DNA of 15,161 bases from Aeromicrobium sp. (GTDB lineage Bacteria > Actinomycetota > Actinomycetes > Propionibacteriales > Nocardioidaceae). The DNA lies in NCBI GenBank assembly GCA_023254755.1, contig JALRKU010000089.1, positions 1 to 15,161 of the forward strand. The letters are read 5' to 3'. The notes beneath the pieces are model-generated. The model was not told where the DNA came from, did not search any database, and was given only the letters and a program-made list of their open reading frames with translations. The translations under genes and the position numbers were made by a program. Below, in pieces: positions 11,456 to 15,161 of the stretch. Within the stretch, counting starts at the first letter, position 1. The number at the start of each line of letters is the position of its first letter.

Positions 11456-12643
11456 GTGACGGAAGGGACGGTGCTCCACGCCGACCTCGACTCGTTCTTC
11501 GCGTCGGTCGAGGTCCGCGACGACCCCCGGCTGCGTGGGCGACCCGTGATCGTCGGCGGTGGAGTCGTGCTCGCCGCGACGTACGAGGCCAAGGCGCACG
11601 GGGTCCGCACCGCCATGAACGGACGCCAGGCGCGCGCCCTGTGCCCGGACGCCATCGTGGTGCCGCCGCGGTTCTCGGCCTACACCGAGGCGAGTCGCGC
11701 GGTCTTCGAGGTCTTCCGCGACACCACCCCCCTGGTCGAGGGGATCTCCATCGACGAGGCGTTCCTCGAGGTGGGTGGTCTGCTCCGCCTCCGCGGCGAG
11801 ACCCCGAGCCGGATCGCGTCGCGGCTGCGCGCCGACGTGCTGGAACGAGTCGGCCTGCCGATCTCGGTCGGCGTCGCCCGCACCAAGTACCTGGCCAAGA
11901 TCGCCAGCGCGTCCGCCAAGCCCGACGGGCTGCTGGTCGTCCCCGTCGAGCAGGAGCTGCTGTTCCTGCACGCACTCCCGGTCGAACGACTGTGGGGCGT
12001 CGGCAGGGTCACCGCCGAGAAGCTCCACGCGGCACGGGTCCGCACGGTCGGCGACCTGGCTCGGCTCCATCCCGCGGAGCTCGAGAAGGTCGTCGGTGTC
12101 GCGGCAGCACGTCACCTGCACGCCCTGGCCGAAGGCCGCGATCCGCGCCGCGTGACCACGGGCGTCCGCCGACGGTCGATGGGCGCCCAGCACGCGCTGG
12201 GCCGCGGCCCCCACGGCGACGAGAAGCTCGAGACGGTGCTGCTGTCGCTCGTCGACCGCGTGGCCCGCCGCATGCGTGCCGCCGGTCTCACCGGCGCCAC
12301 GATCACGCTGCGCCTGAGGTTCGACGACTTCAGCCGGTCCACCTCCGCGCGCACGCTCCCCCGCCCCACGGCGCACACCGGCGAGATCCTCGACGTCGCA
12401 CGCGGGCTGCTCCGCGCCCGCCGCGACGAGATCCTCGACCGCGGCTGCACCCTCGTGGGCGTCAGTGTCGGCGGCCTCGACGACAACCCGGCGCAGCTCG
12501 CGCTGCCGCTGGACCCCTCCGCCGACCACGTGCTCGACGACACCATCGACGCGGTGCGCGACAAGTTCGGGTCCGCCGCCGTGCGCCGCGCGGTCCAGCT
12601 GAGCCACCGCGAGCGCGAGGCGCAGCCGATCCTGCCCGACTGA
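11456..12643 (+). CDS. dinB: DNA polymerase IV (Y-family translesion polymerase)
   Basis: A 395-residue DinB that copies past damaged bases with low fidelity and no proofreading. The palm metal ligands are Asp10 in LHADLDSFFASVE and Asp100-Glu101 in SIDEAFLEV. Phe15 should be the steric gate by alignment with E. coli Pol IV. ATYEAKAHGVRTAM is the conserved finger motif, LWGVGRVTAEKL is the thumb helix-hairpin-helix, and a little-finger domain follows. QLALPL (347-352) fits the beta-clamp binding peptide. GTG 11456 puts the catalytic core at the usual distance from the N-terminus; GTG 11423 would add 11 unconserved residues. It runs opposite to its flanking genes, with its stop 3 nt from the coaD stop. 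No obvious terminator is seen at that junction. Confidence 0.96.
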   Translation: MTEGTVLHADLDSFFASVEVRDDPRLRGRPVIVGGGVVLAATYEAKAHGVRTAMNGRQARALCPDAIVVPPRFSAYTEASRAVFEVFRDTTPLVEGISIDEAFLEVGGLLRLRGETPSRIASRLRADVLERVGLPISVGVARTKYLAKIASASAKPDGLLVVPVEQELLFLHALPVERLWGVGRVTAEKLHAARVRTVGDLARLHPAELEKVVGVAAARHLHALAEGRDPRRVTTGVRRRSMGAQHALGRGPHGDEKLETVLLSLVDRVARRMRAAGLTGATITLRLRFDDFSRSTSARTLPRPTAHTGEILDVARGLLRARRDEILDRGCTLVGVSVGGLDDNPAQLALPLDPSADHVLDDTIDAVRDKFGSAAVRRAVQLSHREREAQPILPD

Positions 12644-12646
12644 ACC

Positions 12647-13120
12647 TCAGGCGTACTTGGCCGTGAGACGCCCGAGCACGACCTCGGGGACGAGGGCGCT
12701 GACGTCGCCGCCGTGCTTGGCGACCTCCTTGACCAGGCTCGACGCGAGGTACGACCACTCGGGCGAGGTCGGGATGAACACGGTGTCGACGTCGGTGAGG
12801 CTGCTGTTCATCTGCGCCATCTGCAGCTCGTAGTCGAAGTCGGTGACGGCCCGTAGTCCCTTGACGATCGCATCGACGCCGTGGGCCGTGCAGAAGTCCA
12901 CGAGGAGCCCCTGGAAGGACGCCGTCGTGACGTTGGGCAGGTGCGCCGTGGCCTCGTCGAGCAGGGCGATCCGCTCGTCGATCGTGAAGAGGCCCTGCTT
13001 GTTCTCGTTGACGAGGACCGCGACGACGACCTCGTCGAACAGGCGCGACGCCCGCTCGAAGATGTCGAGGTGACCGTTGGTCACGGGGTCGAACGAGCCG
13101 GGGCACACCACGCGCGTCAT
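12647..13120 (-). CDS. coaD: Phosphopantetheine adenylyltransferase
   Basis: A 157-residue CoaD catalysing the penultimate step of CoA synthesis: 4'-phosphopantetheine plus ATP gives dephospho-CoA and pyrophosphate. The nucleotidyltransferase motif is at the N-terminus (CPGSFDPVTNGHLDIFERA, with the TNGH histidine). GLRAVTDFDYELQMAQMN follows, then SPEWSYLASSLVKEVA. The length is standard. ATG 13120 overlaps the rsmD stop as ATGA, implying translational coupling. A TAGGGT -10 also lies 7 nt upstream, within rsmD, so coaD may have its own leaderless transcript. Its 3' end faces dinB with a 3-nt gap. Confidence 0.97.
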   Translation of the reverse strand: MTRVVCPGSFDPVTNGHLDIFERASRLFDEVVVAVLVNENKQGLFTIDERIALLDEATAHLPNVTTASFQGLLVDFCTAHGVDAIVKGLRAVTDFDYELQMAQMNSSLTDVDTVFIPTSPEWSYLASSLVKEVAKHGGDVSALVPEVVLGRLTAKYA

Positions 13121-13677
13121 GGGACCGACCCTACCGAGGGCTCGCCCTGCCACACGTGCGTCTCGCCGTACCGCTTGTCGCGCAGGGCCGCGTAGCCGTC
13201 CGGCCAGGCGAACGGCGTCCGTGAGGACCGCTCCACCACGACGAGGGCGTCGGGCGCCAGGCGCGGCAGCAGCGCGACCAGCTGGGCCTCGAGCCGGTCG
13301 TGGTCCAGCGCATAGGGCGGGTCGAGGAAGGCCAGGTCGACCACGTCGGTGGTCGACGCGAGCCACGCGTCGACCGTCGTCGCGCGCACCTGGGCGTCGA
13401 CGCCGAGGTCGCGCACGTTGCGCCGGATGACGTCGGCCGCTCGGCGGTCGTGCTCGACCAGGGTGACGACGCGCGCGCCGCGCGAGGCCGCCTCGAGTCC
13501 CAGGGCGCCCGAGCCGGCGTAGAGGTCGACGACCGCGAGTCCGTCGAGTCCACCGAACGACGCCTCCAGCGACGAGAACAGGGCCTCCCGCACGCGGTCG
13601 CTGGTGGGTCGCGTGCCGGCGCCGGGCGGTGTCGCGAGACGCCGCCCGCCGAAGCGGCCGGCGATGATGCGCGTCAC
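13117..13677 (-). CDS. rsmD: 16S rRNA (guanine(966)-N(2))-methyltransferase RsmD
   Basis: A 186-residue SAM-dependent methyltransferase that modifies G966 of 16S rRNA in the small-subunit P-site region. TRIIAGRFGGRRL at the N-terminus and RPTSDRVREALFSSLE are RsmD signatures. VVDLYAGSGALGLEAASRGA (49-68) is the SAM-binding loop, and LDPPYAL (DPPY at 119-122) is the catalytic motif IV. The start is GTG 13677, which overlaps the recG stop as GTGA. The stop in turn overlaps the coaD start as ATGA. The recG-rsmD-coaD order with chained 4-nt overlaps is the usual actinobacterial arrangement. Confidence 0.96.
   Translation of the reverse strand: MTRIIAGRFGGRRLATPPGAGTRPTSDRVREALFSSLEASFGGLDGLAVVDLYAGSGALGLEAASRGARVVTLVEHDRRAADVIRRNVRDLGVDAQVRATTVDAWLASTTDVVDLAFLDPPYALDHDRLEAQLVALLPRLAPDALVVVERSSRTPFAWPDGYAALRDKRYGETHVWQGEPSVGSVP
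13128..13133 (-). promoter_or_regulatory. Putative internal -10 element (TAGGGT) for coaD
   Basis: On the minus strand TAGGGT lies 7 nt before the coaD ATG at 13120, inside the last codons of rsmD. The spacing matches a leaderless start that would uncouple coaD from recG-rsmD transcription. Confidence 0.45.
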
Positions 13678-15065
13678 GTCCGCTCCAGGAAGTCGGCCTG
13701 CTCGGACGCCTCGAGGTCGTGCACGGCGGCCAGCAGGTCGGGGTGCGACGACAGGTCCGGGTCGTCGCCGACGACCTCGGTGGCGGCGGCGCGGGCCTCC
13801 TCGATCACCTCGCCGTCCTTGACCACCGACAACAGCCTCAGGCTCGACCTGACACCCGACTGCCGCGACCCCAGGACGTCGCCCTCGCGCCGGAGCTCGA
13901 CGTCGAGGCGCGACAGCTCGAAGCCGTCCGTGGTCGAGGCCACCGCGTCGAGCCGCTCTCGCGACGGCGAGTCGGCATCGGTCTGCGTGACGAGGAGGCA
14001 CAGGCCCGCCTCGCTGCCTCGGCCGACCCGCCCGCGGAGCTGGTGGAGCTGGGAGATGCCGAAGCGGTCGGCATCCATCACGACCATGACGGTGGCGTTC
14101 GGCACGTCGACGCCGACCTCGACCACGGTCGTGGCGACCAGCACGTCGATCTCACCGGCCGCGAAGCGAGACATCGCGGCGTCCTTCTCGTCGGCGGGCA
14201 TCCGGCCGTGCAGGGTGCCGACGCGCAGCCCGGAGAGCGGGCCGGCGACGAGCTCGTCGTGCAGCGCGGCCAGGGAACGGGTCTCCGAGGAGGACTCCTC
14301 GCCCTCACCGATGCGCGAGACGACGACGTACGCCTGGCGACCGCGTCCGACCTCCTCGCGCACCCGCTCCCAGGCGCGGTCGAGCCACGCAGGACGCTCC
14401 GCCGCGGGGACGACGGTGGTCTGGATCGGCTGCCGGCCCGCGGGCAGCTCGGTGAGCGTGGACACCTCGAGGTCGCCGAACACCGTCATGGCGATCGTGC
14501 GCGGGATCGGCGTCGCGGTCATGACCAGCACGTGCGGCTTGGTGTCGTAGCGGTCGACGAGCACGGCACGCTGCTCGACGCCGAAGCGGTGCTGCTCGTC
14601 GACGACGAGCAGGCCGAGCTCGGCGAGCTGGACGCTCTCCTGCAGCACCGCGTGGGTGCCGACGACGATGCCCGCCGCACCCGACGCGGCGTCGAGCAGC
14701 GCCTCCTTGCGGGCCTTGGCGCCCATCGAGCCCGTCAGGAGCCGGACGCGGGTGCCCTCCGCGGCTCCCCCGAGCATGCCGCCCTCGGCGAGCGCCCCCA
14801 GCATGGCCGTGATGCCGCGGTGGTGCTGGGCGGCCAGCACCTCGGTGGGCGCCAGCAGCACGGCCTGCGCGCCGTCGTCGACGACCTGGAGCATCGCCAG
14901 CAGCGCGACGACGGTCTTGCCCGAGCCGACCTCGCCCTGCAGCAGCCGGTGCATGGGGTGCTCGCGCGCGAGGTCGGCCTCGATCTCCGCGACCACCGCA
15001 CGCTGCCCGTCGGTGAGCGTGAACGGCAGCAATGCCGGACAAGCCATCGCCGAGGCAATGCACAC
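13674..15065 (-). CDS. recG: ATP-dependent DNA helicase RecG, lacking its N-terminal wedge domain
   Basis: RecG remodels stalled replication forks and branched DNA. The helicase core and C-terminus are intact: LQGEVGSGKT (Walker A, 42-51), VVDEQHRFG (DEQH, 156-159), TATPIPRT (183-190), TTVVEVGVDVPNA, QLHQLRGRVGRG and the family ending LRREGDVLGSRQSG. Homology begins sharply at LPFTLTDGQR, near base 15030. The roughly 270 residues expected upstream, which form the OB-fold wedge that grips the fork, are absent. The frame upstream reads 13 unrelated residues to GTG 15065 and then reaches an in-frame TGA at 15092-15090. ATG 15047 is another possible start. The 463-residue product would probably be unable to act as RecG. 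Either the gene is broken here or the sequence is joined wrongly. The 3' end overlaps rsmD. Confidence 0.85.
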   Translation of the reverse strand: MCIASAMACPALLPFTLTDGQRAVVAEIEADLAREHPMHRLLQGEVGSGKTVVALLAMLQVVDDGAQAVLLAPTEVLAAQHHRGITAMLGALAEGGMLGGAAEGTRVRLLTGSMGAKARKEALLDAASGAAGIVVGTHAVLQESVQLAELGLLVVDEQHRFGVEQRAVLVDRYDTKPHVLVMTATPIPRTIAMTVFGDLEVSTLTELPAGRQPIQTTVVPAAERPAWLDRAWERVREEVGRGRQAYVVVSRIGEGEESSSETRSLAALHDELVAGPLSGLRVGTLHGRMPADEKDAAMSRFAAGEIDVLVATTVVEVGVDVPNATVMVVMDADRFGISQLHQLRGRVGRGSEAGLCLLVTQTDADSPSRERLDAVASTTDGFELSRLDVELRREGDVLGSRQSGVRSSLRLLSVVKDGEVIEEARAAATEVVGDDPDLSSHPDLLAAVHDLEASEQADFLERT

Positions 15066-15070
15066 ATTGC
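15029..15070. repeat. GCAATG repeats at the recG breakpoint
   Basis: GCAATGC occurs at 15029-15035 and again at 15055-15061. The second copy forms an inverted repeat with CATTGC at 15065-15070 (GCAATG-CACA-CATTGC). These sit where recG homology ends and the local base composition falls. They might be recombinase or transposon-end sequences; this is only suggestive. Confidence 0.35.
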
Positions 15071-15161
15071 GGTCGGAGCGCGGCAGCGTTCAGGGTCGGG
15101 TAGGGATCCCGACCCGGGAGCTGTTCAGCCGTGCCGTCAGCCGCTCGGCGACGCAGATCGT
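15036..15161. other. Unassigned sequence beyond the recG homology break
   Basis: These 126 bases do not encode the RecG wedge domain in any frame I checked. On the plus strand a frame is open from ATG 15058 to the window end (MHTLRSERGS, then RVGIPTRELFSRAVSRSA). On the minus strand a frame enters from the window end and stops at the TGA at 15092-15090 (VAERLTARLNSSRVGIPTRP). I recognise neither. RVGIPTR appears on both strands because of the palindrome at 15093-15115. It may be the edge of an inserted element or of a contig. Confidence 0.4.
15093..15115. repeat. Hairpin in the sequence beyond recG
   Basis: GGGTCGGG-TAGGGAT-CCCGACCC is a perfect 8-bp dyad with a 7-nt centre containing part of GGGATCCC. 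On the minus strand it lies just before the TGA at 15092-15090 of an unidentified incoming frame. It could be a terminator or part of a mobile-element end. Confidence 0.35.

Noticed and set aside
12644..12700. Terminator between dinB and coaD.
   Set aside because: Only 3 nt separate the stops, and no stable dyad was found across the junction.
1..15161. CRISPR array, rRNA gene, complete insertion sequence or phage genes.
   Set aside because: No regularly spaced repeats, rRNA motifs, transposase signatures or phage structural genes were seen; the only hint of a mobile element is the unassigned right edge.

Overview
The window is GC-rich, densely coded bacterial chromosome with short or overlapping gene boundaries. 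Actinomycetota is the best fit, and probably the Nocardioidaceae (Aeromicrobium/Nocardioides-like). The reasons are a single-chain AceE pyruvate dehydrogenase, a DUF3145 protein, the dgt-dnaG-tRNA-Asn neighbourhood also known from mycobacteria, and the actinobacterial recG-rsmD-coaD / DUF177-rpmF-rnc-mutM gene order. The genus is inference from gene content and was not tested by a search.

Layout. 1-714: the 3' end of aceE. 779-3801: an accessory-looking trio of a PAP2-family multi-pass membrane protein, a convergent alpha/beta hydrolase, and a divergently transcribed fusion of an acyl carrier protein domain to a transmembrane helix and an extracellular Ig-like domain. 3805-4860: DUF3145 and a small PNKP-like HAD phosphatase, both on the minus strand. 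4905-5148: two convergent tRNA genes, Met(CAU) and Asn(GUU), separated by a perfect 16-bp hairpin. 5111-8943: dgt-dnaG-sigma on the minus strand; the sigma-like reading frame runs into the tRNA-Asn gene and stops inside its anticodon loop. 8993-11333: DUF177-rpmF-rnc-mutM on the minus strand. 11456-12643: dinB (Pol IV) on the plus strand. 12647-15065: recG-rsmD-coaD on the minus strand, joined by 4-nt overlaps. recG homology stops abruptly near 15030, and the last ~130 bases are not recG-like.

The minus-strand genes form a core information-processing block: replication priming (dnaG), dNTP control (dgt), DNA repair (mutM, recG), rRNA and ribosome biogenesis (rnc, rpmF, DUF177, rsmD) and CoA synthesis (coaD). 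dinB sits in the opposite orientation inside this otherwise conserved cluster. CoA, the end product of the pathway containing CoaD, donates the phosphopantetheine arm that the ACP-like protein would need, but that link is metabolic rather than genetic.

Across the window a TANNNT-like -10 hexamer repeatedly lies 6 or 7 nt before the start codon (PAP2, hydrolase, ACP fusion, HAD phosphatase, dnaG, dinB, coaD). This points to widespread leaderless transcripts and was used to choose several starts. No CRISPR array, complete insertion sequence or rRNA was seen. The points most worth following up are the membrane-anchored ACP, the sigma/tRNA-Asn overlap and the broken recG end.
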